Assembly (NCBI GenBank): GCA_944331865.1
Contig: CALVIZ010000011.1
Span: 1-34,949, forward strand
DNA from: an uncultured Bacilli bacterium
Lineage (GTDB): Bacteria; Bacillota_I; Bacilli_A; RF39; UBA660
Direction of reading: 5' to 3'
Length of the DNA stretch: 34,949 bases
Shown here one piece after another: positions 7,332 to 15,013 of the stretch (positions within the stretch are counted from its first letter, which is position 1; every line of letters starts with the position of its first letter). Below the pieces are notes generated by a model. That model was given only the letters and a program-made list of their open reading frames with translations, ran no database searches and was not told the origin of the DNA. Made by a program: the position numbers and the translations under genes.

Positions 7332-8052
7332 ATTTATTTTTAGCTAAACTATACAATTTTTTTATTTCTTTTATAGTTAAAGCACGATATTCACCAGATT
7401 TTAAATCTTTTATATCTAGAAAACCATAGCCAATTCTACTTAATTTTAATACTTCTATATTTAATTCATTAAATATTTTTTTTACAATGTGATTTCTACC
7501 TTCAATTATTGTTAATTCTAAAATCATAGTGTTTTTTTCTTTGTTAATATTTTTTATCTTTAGTTTTCTTACTTCAACTTTACGATTATCAATTAATATT
7601 CCTTTTTTTATTTGATGTATTTCATCTTTATCTAAAATTTTATTTATTTTAGCTATATAAGTTTTTTCTATTTGAAATTTTGGGTGCATTAATGTATTAG
7701 CAAAATCTCCATCATTAGTTAGTAGTATCAATCCTGTAGTATCATAATCTAATCTTCCTATAGGATAAATTCTAGCATCTGTATTAATTAAATCAACTAC
7801 TGTTATTCTACCTCGATTGTCTTCTACTGAACTTACTACACTCCTTGGTTTGTTTAAAATGTAATATTCATGTTTTATATCTTTATTAATTATGATTCCA
7901 TCAATACTTATTACATCATTACTATCAACTTTAGTTCCTAATTCTGTTATTATTTTGCCATTTACCATAACTTTTTTCTTTCGAATTAAATCTTCAGCTT
8001 TTCTTCTTGATGTATATCCATATTGTGCGATTAGTTTTTGTAATCTTTCCAC
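7330..8052 (-). CDS. rluB: 23S rRNA pseudouridine synthase RluB
   Basis: 240 residues. An S4 RNA-binding domain (about 1-60, ERLQKLIAQYGYTSRRKAEDLI) is followed by the RsuA/RluB catalytic domain with GRLDYDTTGLILLTNDG; the Asp of RLDYDTTG is the catalytic residue (about position 102). It isomerises uridine in 23S rRNA helix 89 in the characterised family. I take the GTG at 8052 as start: GGTGAT lies four bases upstream and family members begin MERLQK. A GTG at 8061 overlaps that site. It follows dacB-spmA-spmB, the order also seen around ypuL in B. subtilis. Confidence 0.92.
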   Translation of the reverse strand: MERLQKLIAQYGYTSRRKAEDLIRKKKVMVNGKIITELGTKVDSNDVISIDGIIINKDIKHEYYILNKPRSVVSSVEDNRGRITVVDLINTDARIYPIGRLDYDTTGLILLTNDGDFANTLMHPKFQIEKTYIAKINKILDKDEIHQIKKGILIDNRKVEVRKLKIKNINKEKNTMILELTIIEGRNHIVKKIFNELNIEVLKLSRIGYGFLDIKDLKSGEYRALTIKEIKKLYSLAKNK

Positions 8053-8083
8053 ATTAATCACCAGTTAAATTATATCATAGGTA

Positions 8084-8602
8084 TCAAAAAAATAACATAG
8101 TTATTAAAAATGCAACTGTTATACCTACTAAATCTGCAAATAAACCTACTCCTAAAGAATATCTTATCTTTTTTACACCAATTGAACTAAAATAAAGTGC
8201 TAAGACATATATCGTTGTATCAGTACAGCCTTGTAATACACTAGCTAGTCTTCCAATATATGAATCTGGACCATAATTTATAAATATATCATTCATTATT
8301 GCAAGCGATGCTGTCCCCGATATTGGTCTTAATAATGCCATAGGCATAATTTCTAATGGAATATTTATAATATCTAGTACTGGGGAAAGTACTCCTAAAA
8401 ATTCATTTACAAAATTACTATCTAAAAAAACATTTATTGCAAAAACCATAGCTATAATTGATGGAAATATGTTAAACGATATTAATAATCCTTCTTTTGC
8501 TCCTTCTAAAAAAGCATCATAAATATTTATTTTTTTTCTAAATCCATAAAAAATAACAAAAACAATAAAAACAGGAATAACTATTTTGGAAAATGTATTC
8601 AT
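8084..8602 (-). CDS. spmB: Spore maturation protein B
   Basis: 172 residues, a polytopic membrane protein of the nucleoside-recognition (Gate) superfamily. Matching stretches to B. subtilis SpmB include YDAFLEGAKEGL, MALLRPISGTASL, YGPDSYIGRLASVLQG and TDTTIYVLALYFSSIGV. SpmA and SpmB are needed for full dehydration of the spore core in Bacillus and Clostridium. The ATG overlaps the spmA stop by four bases (ATGA). Confidence 0.93.
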   Translation of the reverse strand: MNTFSKIVIPVFIVFVIFYGFRKKINIYDAFLEGAKEGLLISFNIFPSIIAMVFAINVFLDSNFVNEFLGVLSPVLDIINIPLEIMPMALLRPISGTASLAIMNDIFINYGPDSYIGRLASVLQGCTDTTIYVLALYFSSIGVKKIRYSLGVGLFADLVGITVAFLITMLFF

Positions 8603-9183
8603 TTATTATTTCTCCTTTTACGAATAAAATAATCTAGTAGTAATCCCCCTAAACTAGAACAAAATGTAGCTATTACTCCTGGAAGAATAATTTCTGATGG
8701 ATTAGCTGATCCATGAGCTATGCGAAGTGCTAAAACAGTTGTTGGAACAATTGTTACTCCTGCTGTATTTAAAACTAAAAAGGTTATCATTGCTGTTGAT
8801 GCCGTATCTTTTTTTTCGTTTATTTTTTGAAGTTCACTCATTGCTTTTAATCCAAATGGTGTTGCTGCACTTCCTAGCCCCATCATGTTGGCAGCTATAT
8901 TTGATGCTATATATCCTAATGCTTTATTGTCTTTGGGTATAGTGGGAAATAACTTTGATAATAATGGTTCTACTAATTTAGCAAACCGTTTTAATAACCC
9001 AGATTCTTCAGCAATCTTCATTATTCCTGTCCATAATACAATTATAGGAAGAATTGAAAGCATTAACTCTAATGCTTTATTACCATTTGTTAAAATACTA
9101 TCATTTATTGTATCTAAATTGCCAGTTAAAAAAGAAAAACCAATACCTATAAGTATCAAAAATAACCAAATGTAACTTACCAT
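8599..9183 (-). CDS. spmA: Spore maturation protein A
   Basis: 194 residues, polytopic. It aligns with B. subtilis SpmA throughout: MKIAEESGLL, SKLFPTIPKDNKALGYI, ASNIAANMMGLGSAATPFG and LNTAGVTIVPTTVLALR, ending in a basic RKRRNNK tail. It starts seven bases inside dacB and runs into spmB by ATGA, so dacB-spmA-spmB is one tightly coupled operon, as in Bacillus. Confidence 0.94.
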   Translation of the reverse strand: MVSYIWLFLILIGIGFSFLTGNLDTINDSILTNGNKALELMLSILPIIVLWTGIMKIAEESGLLKRFAKLVEPLLSKLFPTIPKDNKALGYIASNIAANMMGLGSAATPFGLKAMSELQKINEKKDTASTAMITFLVLNTAGVTIVPTTVLALRIAHGSANPSEIILPGVIATFCSSLGGLLLDYFIRKRRNNK

Positions 9184-10253
9184 TTAAGCCACCTTAATAT
9201 TTTTTGCCACCATGTTAACTTTACTTTATTTTCTTCTTTAGTAACATATATTTCTACTTCTTTTATTAATTCATCTTTTAAATATATCTTGGCTTTTCCT
9301 ACTATATCTTTGGTTTTATAATTATTATCTTTGTATAATTCATATTCTATTTTTATACCTTTTTCTTCCTTTGGTAGTATCGGAATGTAAACATCTTCTT
9401 TTATATATAAAGTATCAGCTTTATATTCAGTATCATTTTTTATTATAAATTTGTTTTTATCTAATACTTTTAAGGCTTTATAATTTCTAAAAGTGCTTTC
9501 ATATAAATTTAAGTGATCATTAAAATCATTTGGGTCATTTAAAGTAACTATTACTAAATCTATATTATTGCTACTTGCAGTTGTTACTAAAGTTCTTCTA
9601 GCTTTTTGAGTAAATCCAGTTTTACCTCCAGTAATAAATTCATAATTATGTAATAATTTATTTTTATTTGTCCAACTATAACTTTTTTTATTAGTTTTTA
9701 CTTGATAATTTTTAGTTTTAAATATTTCTTTGAAAATATCATTTTGCATAGCATATTTAGTTAGTAATGCCATATCATAAGCGGTTGATAAATTACCTGT
9801 TCCATCACTTTCTTCTAAACCATGAGCATTGTAAAAATAACTGTTTTCCATACCTATTTTATCAGCGGTTTCATTCATTAACATTGCAAAATTATCCATA
9901 TTACCTGCAATGTTTTTAGCAATTACTACCGCTGCGTCATTACCACTTCTAAGCATTAAACCATATAATAAGTCTTTTAAAGTTAATTTTTCTCCCATTT
10001 CTATATATATGGCACTACCATAAGCTTCTAGAACTTCTTCTTTAACTTCATATACATCATCTAAATTTCCATATTCTATTGCAACAATGCATGTCATTAT
10101 TTTGGTAATACTTGCTATTAGTCTTTGTTCATTGATATTATTTGCATAAAGAATTCTATTGCTATTTAAATCCATTACTATACTACTACTTGCTATTGCT
10201 AATACCCTTATTGGTAAAATCATTAATATTAATCCAAAAATTAACTTTTTCAT
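9177..10253 (-). CDS. dacB: D-alanyl-D-alanine carboxypeptidase, DacB type
   Basis: 358 residues. A secretion signal (about 1-19) is followed by the S11 peptidase domain with all three active-site motifs: Ser48-I-T-Lys51, Ser103-Gly-Asn105 and Lys211-Thr-Gly213. A PBP5-like C-terminal beta domain (about 260-345) and a basic, Trp-rich amphipathic tail (WWQKILRWLKW) for membrane attachment follow. It removes the terminal D-Ala from peptidoglycan stem peptides. DacB (PBP5*) trims spore cortex in Bacillus; linkage to spmA and spmB supports that subtype over the vegetative DacA. AGAGGTAATG precedes the ATG. Confidence 0.92.
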   Translation of the reverse strand: MKKLIFGLILMILPIRVLAIASSSIVMDLNSNRILYANNINEQRLIASITKIMTCIVAIEYGNLDDVYEVKEEVLEAYGSAIYIEMGEKLTLKDLLYGLMLRSGNDAAVVIAKNIAGNMDNFAMLMNETADKIGMENSYFYNAHGLEESDGTGNLSTAYDMALLTKYAMQNDIFKEIFKTKNYQVKTNKKSYSWTNKNKLLHNYEFITGGKTGFTQKARRTLVTTASSNNIDLVIVTLNDPNDFNDHLNLYESTFRNYKALKVLDKNKFIIKNDTEYKADTLYIKEDVYIPILPKEEKGIKIEYELYKDNNYKTKDIVGKAKIYLKDELIKEVEIYVTKEENKVKLTWWQKILRWLKW

Positions 10254-10361
10254 ATCATTACCTCTATAAAAAGATATGATTTTATAAATAAAATATGTGC
10301 TTCATAAAAATGTATAATTTTTTTGGATTATGTGTTAAAATAGAAAACAAGGTGAAATTTT

Positions 10362-11120
10362 ATGGGTTTAAAAATTAAATTTTATATATTTGAAGTATTA
10401 GAAGAATTAAAACAAGATAGTGAAACTAATTCAGCATTAATAAAAAAATTAAAAGAAGTAATGCCTTTTTATGATGATTTACCAGATGAAGAATTTTTTA
10501 ATAAATTAGATTATTTTTTGGGTATAAGAGATAAATCTATATTTTTTATTATCTATGCTCAAAATAAAGATTTTTGGGATAAAAAAGATATAATGTTTAT
10601 CGGAGACTTCTGTTCCTTTTTAGCAAAATACGATATCGCTATTGACTATTATAATGCCTATATCAATGTTTTCTTTAAAGAACCTAATTATTCTTTAATT
10701 GTTAACATATGTAGTAGCAATTATGGTTTTTGTTATTTAGCTTTATTAGATTTGTTATTTCTAAACTATAACATTTTAACTGCAAAAGATGAAATAACTA
10801 AAGTGTTAGAAAACATGTATAAAATTAGTACTCAACCTTTTTATAATATACCAGGTATTTATAGATATTTAAACGATGTATTAAACAATTTAACTAAAGA
10901 TGACTTGGTGGTGGATTTTGAAAGTTTTAGATTACTTAATCAATTAAAGTCTTGGGATGCTTTGAGTGATGAGGATTTAAAAAAACAAATTATTCAGGAA
11001 CTAGCTGATGTATTATCACAACCTATTGGTGATGATGAAAAACTTGCTTTGTGTTTAAATGTAATTAGAAATTATAAAATAGATACTTTAAAAAGAATTA
11101 AGCCAAATGAAAATGAGTAA
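10362..11120 (+). CDS. Helical cytoplasmic protein, unknown
   Basis: 252 residues, predominantly helical and without signal peptide or membrane span. It starts at an ATG with AAGGTGA eight bases upstream. The middle (FLAKYDIAIDYYNAYINVFF, then LALLDLLFLNYNILTAKDEI) has a helix-pair rhythm reminiscent of TPR-like repeats, but I cannot assign a family. It stands alone, divergent from dacB and convergent with a lipoprotein gene. Its last four residues are encoded by the terminator stem. Confidence 0.72.
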   Translation: MGLKIKFYIFEVLEELKQDSETNSALIKKLKEVMPFYDDLPDEEFFNKLDYFLGIRDKSIFFIIYAQNKDFWDKKDIMFIGDFCSFLAKYDIAIDYYNAYINVFFKEPNYSLIVNICSSNYGFCYLALLDLLFLNYNILTAKDEITKVLENMYKISTQPFYNIPGIYRYLNDVLNNLTKDDLVVDFESFRLLNQLKSWDALSDEDLKKQIIQELADVLSQPIGDDEKLALCLNVIRNYKIDTLKRIKPNENE

Positions 11121-11140
11121 TTTTTTTACTCATTTTCATT
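11106..11140. terminator. Bidirectional terminator built from both coding ends
   Basis: Perfect 15-bp inverted repeat (AATGAAAATGAGTAA and its complement) around a five-T loop. It contains the last codons and stops of the convergent genes ending at 11120 and 11126. Confidence 0.85.
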
Positions 11141-11674
11141 ATATATACCATGAATTTTTTCTAAATCTTCTTGAGATAAATCACTAACTTGCCATATTCC
11201 ATCTTCATTTTTTTCAACATTAAAATTAATTGTATAGTTAATAGTTTCAGTGTTTTTTTGCATTAAATCTAGTTTATAATCTAAAAACTTTGTTATATCA
11301 TAATTATTTGATTCATCATAAAATTCTTCGCTATGCTCATTTAAATAATTATTAGCTTCTTTTTGCACTTTTCCTAAATTATATACTGTTATTTTTGTTT
11401 CTACAATTGCTATATTTTCATTGTATTCTTCACTTATTATTTCATATGTTAAATCAGTGTATTGTTTTCGTAATATATCTCGGTATTGATCTTTTTGTTC
11501 TTCATTTAAATTTTCTTCTTTTTCTATAACATTATCCATGTCTTCAATAACTGATGCACTTAAATTACGATATTGATCTAGAAAGTCTTCAACTGCCCCT
11601 TTCGCGGTATTATTAGAACAACTGCATCCTACTAAAAATAATCCCACTACTAAAATTAATAATACTTTTTTCAT
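11126..11674 (-). CDS. Lipoprotein, unknown
   Basis: 182 residues. A lipoprotein signal with lipobox LVGC (Cys17) predicts attachment to the outer face of the membrane. The mature part begins with a helix (AVEDFLDQYRNLSASV) and continues with alternating strands (YEIISEEYNENIAIVETKITV, INYTINFNVEKNEDGIWQVSDL), a layout like NTF2-like DUF4878 lipoproteins. That likeness is by pattern only. It is last in a minus-strand run after the DUF3603-like gene. Confidence 0.8.
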   Translation of the reverse strand: MKKVLLILVVGLFLVGCSCSNNTAKGAVEDFLDQYRNLSASVIEDMDNVIEKEENLNEEQKDQYRDILRKQYTDLTYEIISEEYNENIAIVETKITVYNLGKVQKEANNYLNEHSEEFYDESNNYDITKFLDYKLDLMQKNTETINYTINFNVEKNEDGIWQVSDLSQEDLEKIHGIYNENE

Positions 11675-11713
11675 AATTCACCCTATTTGTATTATTAACT
11701 TAAATATTTTTAT

Positions 11714-12343
11714 TTATACATTATTATAACTCAATCTTATTAAATTATATATTGTAATTTCTCTATCTGATAACTTGTCTTGTAATTTTTTGTTCATCTC
11801 ACTATATATTTTTATAATATCATCATTGTCTTTTAAAAACCATTCATTATATAAATATTTTAATTTGTCTATTTCTTTGTTTTTATATAGCAAATCTATT
11901 TCTTTTTTTATAAATCTTTTTATATTATCTTCTTTTCTTAAATTTTTATTAAATACAATTTTTTTAGTTATTTCATAATTTAATTTATATACCGGTATTG
12001 TAAATATTGTTTCTATTACTCCTAGTTCATCATCAACTTGTAAAAAACTACGATATATGCTTTGGCCAAAATCATTAAATTCTAAAGCAATTGCTCCATT
12101 TTTACTAACAAATAAAGCAACATATTTTAAAGTTTTATTTTTTAATTCAGTTTTATTATTTATTATATCTAAAAATTCAGTATCTACTTTAATTTCATTA
12201 TTTATTAAATCTTTAAATGTTTTTAAATTAATTTGAAATATAGGAATCTTTTTTATTATATCAATATTATCTTCTTCTTCCCATTCATAAAACATATAAT
12301 TGTCTTCTTGAAAATTTAAAACTATATCATAATAGTAGTTCAT
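11714..12343 (-). CDS. DUF3603-like protein
   Basis: 209 residues. The N-terminus (YYYDIVLNF..., FYEWEEEDNIDIIKKIPIFQI) resembles DUF3603 proteins of Bacilli, which begin YDVWVNW...YEWRKDDSVELLDQVPLL. The function is unknown and no membrane segment is seen. The C-terminal half is a Lys/Glu-rich helical region ending REITIYNLIRLSYNN. The ATG overlaps the upstream stop by four bases, so it is coupled to the small membrane gene. Family assignment from memory, moderate confidence. Confidence 0.6.
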   Translation of the reverse strand: MNYYYDIVLNFQEDNYMFYEWEEEDNIDIIKKIPIFQINLKTFKDLINNEIKVDTEFLDIINNKTELKNKTLKYVALFVSKNGAIALEFNDFGQSIYRSFLQVDDELGVIETIFTIPVYKLNYEITKKIVFNKNLRKEDNIKRFIKKEIDLLYKNKEIDKLKYLYNEWFLKDNDDIIKIYSEMNKKLQDKLSDREITIYNLIRLSYNNV

Positions 12344-12537
12344 GTAATATTCCTCCTTATACCTTTATATATAAATAAACTTCCAATAATTAATAACCAA
12401 AAAGCACAACTTCTAATAATAAAATAAACAAATTCTAAAAATGTATACCCTAAAGTAAATAAGTTTAAATATAATATTATTAAAAATAAACTTATACTTA
12501 TTAGTAAACTTCCTATTATTAAAAAAAATATTCTCAT
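12340..12537 (-). CDS. Small two-span membrane protein
   Basis: 65 residues, almost entirely two hydrophobic helices (about 3-27 and 34-57) with a short basic end (KGIRRN). It is translationally coupled by ATGA to the following gene. No ribosome binding site precedes the ATG, but a TATAAT sits exactly seven bases before it (12545-12550), which would fit a leaderless transcript. Family not recognised. Confidence 0.6.
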   Translation of the reverse strand: MRIFFLIIGSLLISISLFLIILYLNLFTLGYTFLEFVYFIIRSCAFWLLIIGSLFIYKGIRRNIT

Positions 12538-12576
12538 ATTTAAAATTATATGATAAAATACTTTAGGTGATACATT

Positions 12577-13173
12577 TTGAAAAAAATATTAATTATTTTA
12601 ATCAGTTTGTTATTATTAAGTGGTTGTAACGATACTAAAAATCCAATTGTAACAATGGATATTGAAGACTATGGCACTATAAAAATTGAATTATATCCTA
12701 AATATGCTCCGAATACTGTTGCTAATTTTATTAGTTTAATTGAAAGTGGATTTTATGATGGTTTATCATTTCATCGCTCTGTTCCAGGCTTTGTTTTACA
12801 AGGGGGAGATCCTTCTGGAGATGGAACTGGTGGACCCGATTATAGTATTTTGGGAGAATTTAAAGAAAACGGCTACAACAAAAATACATTAAGTCATACT
12901 CGCGGTGTTATTTCAATGGCTAGAAGCAATGATTATGATTCTGCAGGAAGCCAATTTTTTATCGTTTTAGATGATTCCGCAGCATATTCTTTGGATGGTT
13001 TATATGCTGGTTTTGGTAAAGTTATCGAAGGTATGTATATAATAGATGATATAGTTGAAAATGAAAAAGTTGCTGATGAATATACTGGTTTGTTAGAAGA
13101 AAATGTTATAATTACAAAAGTTACGGTTGATACTTTTGGAAAAACTTATGATGTAAAAAAATTAAATGCCTAG
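12577..13173 (+). CDS. Cyclophilin-type peptidyl-prolyl isomerase, lipoprotein
   Basis: 198 residues. The lipobox LSGC (Cys17) anchors it outside the membrane. The cyclophilin domain (about 25-190) shows FHRSVPGFVLQGGDPSGDGTGG, with the catalytic Arg of FHR, the ARSNDYDSAGSQFFI segment that lines the proline pocket, and LDGLYAGFGKV. It isomerises X-Pro bonds and probably helps fold exported proteins. The start is TTG: GGTGAT lies five bases upstream and no ATG is suitable. Unlike classical cyclophilins it ends with a short extra strand (VDTFGKTYDVKKLNA). Confidence 0.92.
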   Translation: MKKILIILISLLLLSGCNDTKNPIVTMDIEDYGTIKIELYPKYAPNTVANFISLIESGFYDGLSFHRSVPGFVLQGGDPSGDGTGGPDYSILGEFKENGYNKNTLSHTRGVISMARSNDYDSAGSQFFIVLDDSAAYSLDGLYAGFGKVIEGMYIIDDIVENEKVADEYTGLLEENVIITKVTVDTFGKTYDVKKLNA

Positions 13174-13185
13174 TGCATTTTTTTT
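13164..13185 (+). terminator. Terminator of the cyclophilin gene
   Basis: AAATGC/GCATTT stem with the gene's TAG stop in the loop, then eight T. Confidence 0.75.
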
Positions 13186-13218
13186 AAAATTAATATATAA
13201 TTATAATGGTGAAGCAAT

Positions 13219-14028
13219 ATGAATATAATTACTTATATTATCTTAGGTATAATTCAAGGTATTACAGAACCTATTCCTGTTTCTAGTAGTGGTCATATAT
13301 TTTTATTTAAAAATATTTTTAATACTAATATCTTTAATACTTTAAATTTTGAAATTATTTCTAATTTTGGATCTTTTATAGCTATCTTCATAATTTTTTG
13401 GAAAGATATTAAAGAATTAATTGTGGCATTTTTTTCTTATATCTTTAAAAAAGATACTAGAAAAAAATATGAAACTAAATTTAGATATGCTTTATTTGTT
13501 ATATTAAGTACTATACCAGTTGGTATTACAGGTTTTCTTTTTAAAGATAAGTTAGAAAGTCTATATTCCTTAAAGGGTTTAGCTATTGCCTTTTTAATTA
13601 CTGCTTTAGCTTTATTTATTGTTAGAAATATTAAAGGTACTAAAGATGATGCTGATATAAAATTAAAAGATGCTTTATTAATTGGACTATTTCAAGCAGT
13701 TACAATTATTCCAGGGATAAGTAGAAGTGGTACTGTATTAGTTGCTTGTTTGCTTTGTAATTTAAAAAGAGATACGGCTTTAAAATATACTTTTATGTTG
13801 TATTTCCCCGTTAGCGTTGGTACTCTTATCTTGGGTGTTAGCGACCTTGCTAATACTAATGAACTTGCTAGTATGTTAGTTCCTTATCTTGCAGGCATGA
13901 TTGCTGCAGGTATTGTTACTTTCTTTTCTTATAAATGGCTAAGTAATTTGGTTAAAAATGGTAAACTATGGAAGTTCTCAATATATTGCGTTATACTAGC
14001 ATTGTTTATATTTATTTATTTTAGGTAG
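13219..14028 (+). CDS. uppP: Undecaprenyl-diphosphatase UppP/BacA
   Basis: 269 residues, polytopic. Both family motifs are present: E17-PIPVSSSGH (about 17-26), and PGISRSGTVL near residues 165-174 with the active-site Arg. It dephosphorylates undecaprenyl diphosphate so the lipid carrier can be reused in wall synthesis; activity of the family also gives bacitracin tolerance. GGTGAAG precedes the ATG. It forms an operon with the beta-lactamase-fold gene seven bases downstream. Confidence 0.95.
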   Translation: MNIITYIILGIIQGITEPIPVSSSGHIFLFKNIFNTNIFNTLNFEIISNFGSFIAIFIIFWKDIKELIVAFFSYIFKKDTRKKYETKFRYALFVILSTIPVGITGFLFKDKLESLYSLKGLAIAFLITALALFIVRNIKGTKDDADIKLKDALLIGLFQAVTIIPGISRSGTVLVACLLCNLKRDTALKYTFMLYFPVSVGTLILGVSDLANTNELASMLVPYLAGMIAAGIVTFFSYKWLSNLVKNGKLWKFSIYCVILALFIFIYFR

Positions 14029-14035
14029 TGATGAT

Positions 14036-15001
14036 ATGAAAAAAAGAAGAAGAAAAAGAAGATTAATCATAGTAATATTTGTATTATTAATTATATTAGG
14101 TTTTTTATTGTTTATTTATTTTTCTAATAAACAAAAACTAAAGGAATATGAAAATCAGTTGACAAAGATAAGTTTAAAAATTAAAAATAATAATACTTAT
14201 GCTAGTTGTTTAATTACACCATATAAAAGTGATAAAGTTGATCAGTTATATGATGATTTATTAAATAGTTTAAATACTTCTTTGGTATCTATTTATTTTG
14301 AAGATATTTATAATGATTATACATTAACTTTAAATGAAAATACTATTTATTATAATGCTAGTATTATTAAATTATTTGATGCTTCTTATATAATAGATAA
14401 TAAAATTGATTTAAATGATACTATTACTTTTAATAATACATATAGAAGTTTAGCTAAAGAAGGCTTGCTTGATTATGCTTTAAATGAAGAAGTACCAATT
14501 AAAGATGTTTTATATTATGCAATTTCTGTAAGTGATAATGGAGCACATAGAATGCTTACTGATTATATAGGAATTAGTAATTTAAAAGAATATGCTAAAA
14601 AAACTTTAGGTATCACTTTAAGAATAACTGATACTGAAAGATATGGCAGTTTAAGTGTTAATGATACAAATATATTATTAAAACATTTATATAGTTTATT
14701 ACAAAATAATGATGAATATAGTAATTTATTAAAAGATGCTATGAATAATGATTATTGTAATTTTTTAAGTTTTGATGATATCGAAATTTTACATAAATAC
14801 GGCTATTACAGTTCATATTTACATGATATAGGTATTTATAATAGTAGTAATCCTTATTTAATATCTTTATTTACTTTATATGGGAATCCTGATAAAGGTG
14901 GAAGTGATAAAATAAATAATTTAAGTAAAGAAATATATAATATATATAAAACTAATTTAGATGAAAAAGAAGAATATTGTTATAATTTAGCATATAACTA
15001 A
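14036..15001 (+). CDS. Membrane-anchored serine hydrolase of the class A beta-lactamase fold
   Basis: 321 residues. A very basic N-terminus (KKRRRKRR) and one membrane span (about 10-28) put the domain outside the cell. The penicillin-recognising motifs are Ser109-I-I-Lys112 and Ser166-Asp-Asn168. The third motif is Lys253-Tyr-Gly255 rather than KTG or KSG, and I see no ExxxN omega loop. True antibiotic hydrolysis is therefore unlikely; a role in wall peptide processing is more plausible. It directly follows uppP with a TAGTGAT site and is probably co-transcribed. Exact substrate unknown. Confidence 0.78.
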   Translation: MKKRRRKRRLIIVIFVLLIILGFLLFIYFSNKQKLKEYENQLTKISLKIKNNNTYASCLITPYKSDKVDQLYDDLLNSLNTSLVSIYFEDIYNDYTLTLNENTIYYNASIIKLFDASYIIDNKIDLNDTITFNNTYRSLAKEGLLDYALNEEVPIKDVLYYAISVSDNGAHRMLTDYIGISNLKEYAKKTLGITLRITDTERYGSLSVNDTNILLKHLYSLLQNNDEYSNLLKDAMNNDYCNFLSFDDIEILHKYGYYSSYLHDIGIYNSSNPYLISLFTLYGNPDKGGSDKINNLSKEIYNIYKTNLDEKEEYCYNLAYN

Positions 15002-15013
15002 TATTCTTCTTTT
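14965..15013. terminator. Bidirectional terminator between convergent genes
   Basis: Perfect 14-bp inverted repeat AAAAGAAGAATATT/AATATTCTTCTTTT around a 21-base loop. It overlaps the 3' end of the beta-lactamase-fold gene and reaches the stop of the surface-protein gene, about 70 bases from the unusual 3' segment of the latter. Confidence 0.75.

Noticed and set aside
14036-15001. Antibiotic-resistance beta-lactamase
   Set aside because: The KTG motif is replaced by KYG and no omega-loop Glu is seen; context is wall synthesis.
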